Translations under genes and position numbers: made by a program
From: Bacillota bacterium
Lineage (GTDB): Bacteria > Bacillota > Clostridia > Lachnospirales > Lachnospiraceae
Reading direction: 5' to 3'
DNA length: 6,296 nucleotides
Assembly (NCBI GenBank): GCA_023389295.1
Contig: JAEWEO010000043.1
Coordinates: forward strand, 1-6,296
Shown: positions 6,186 through 6,296 of the stretch, one piece after another
How positions within the stretch are numbered: position 1 is the first letter of the stretch
Layout of the letters: every line of letters starts with the position of its first letter
The notes under the pieces: model-generated
The model's input: the letters and a program-made list of their open reading frames with translations, nothing else
What the model was told of the DNA's origin: nothing
Databases searched by the model: none

Positions 6186-6202
6186 CCGCCGCCAAGCGGC
6201 GG
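6186..6202 (-). repeat. GC-rich perfect hairpin just upstream of the HAD ribosome binding site
   Basis: CCGCCGC (6186-6192) and GCGGCGG (6196-6202) are exact complements around a 3-nt loop, a 7-bp all-GC stem in otherwise AT-rich DNA. In the minus-strand mRNA the stem ends 3 nt before the GGAGG of the HAD gene. It could limit ribosome access, mark the mRNA 5' part, or be the hairpin of a small element. No U-run follows, so it is not an ordinary terminator. Confidence 0.6.
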
Positions 6203-6223
6203 CACAAACAAGATATTAAAAAG

Positions 6224-6252
6224 TTGCAAACCACCACGTTATGATTTAAAAT
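6224..6252 (+). promoter_or_regulatory. Possible plus-strand promoter for a gene beyond the right edge
   Basis: TTGCAA (6224-6229) and TAAAAT (6247-6252) are separated by 17 nt, with transcription expected near 6259. An AGGAG motif at 6288-6292 lies 4 nt from the window end, where a ribosome binding site for a gene starting just outside would be. Both signals are modest and support each other only by position. I see no clear minus-strand promoter for the HAD gene in the same 90 bp. Confidence 0.35.
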
Positions 6253-6296
6253 TCTCTATGAAACAGCAATACACTACAGAGCACGGCAGGAGAAGT

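Noticed and set aside
6173..6229. Longer N-terminus for the minus-strand HAD from 6229 or 6184
   Set aside because: The extension would translate the GC-rich hairpin and the ribosome binding site of the better start at 6172.
6246..6296. Minus-strand frame open from the right edge to a stop at 6246
   Set aside because: Only 16 codons are visible, and they match no family I recognise. Chance is sufficient.
1..6296. Mobile element, CRISPR array, toxin-antitoxin or defence system
   Set aside because: No transposase, integrase, regularly spaced repeats, target-site duplications or defence-type domains are visible. All genes are common metabolic or transport families.

Overview
The window reads as ordinary chromosome from a low-GC Gram-positive bacterium, most likely a Clostridia/Lachnospiraceae-type organism (resembling Lachnoclostridium). 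This placement is an inference. It rests on the AT-rich base composition, strong AGGAGG-type ribosome binding sites, sigma-A-like promoters with 17-nt spacers, and the gene families present (DegV, AEC permease, MntP with a manganese riboswitch, Cof-type HAD). I see no insertion sequence, phage gene, tRNA, rRNA or CRISPR array.

Left part, minus strand: positions 1-591 hold the N-terminal 197 residues of a DegV-family fatty-acid-binding protein that runs off the left edge. A 306-bp gap without a gene follows. An AEC-family permease then occupies 898-1824. Its probable promoter lies at 1977-2005, back to back with the promoter of the next gene, and a perfect 10-bp inverted repeat sits over it.

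Centre, plus strand: a promoter (2034-2062) drives a long leader with a clear yybP-ykoY manganese riboswitch (about 2088-2184). The 3' strand of its P1 helix is shared with a strong intrinsic terminator (2178-2218). This controls mntP, a manganese exporter (2304-2876). The arrangement predicts an ON switch: Mn2+ binding stabilises P1, blocks the terminator and lets the exporter be made.

Right part, plus strand: with their own likely promoter at 2906-2934, a RimJ/RimL-like GNAT acetyltransferase (2981-3613), an NAD-dependent epimerase/dehydratase-like SDR protein (3644-4666) and a Cof-type HAD phosphatase (4685-5515) are spaced 30 and 18 nt apart, so they probably form one operon. Their common substrate, if any, cannot be read from the sequence. 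A second HAD hydrolase of the YjjG-like/IA type (5519-6172) is on the minus strand and converges on the operon, with only 3 bp between the two stop codons. A GC-rich hairpin abuts its ribosome binding site. A possible plus-strand promoter and an AGGAG motif at the right edge hint at a gene that starts just outside the window.

No previously undescribed multi-gene system is evident. The best-supported notable element is the riboswitch-terminator switch. The most open questions are the inverted repeat over the AEC promoter, the GC-rich hairpin at the HAD start, and the role of the three-enzyme operon.
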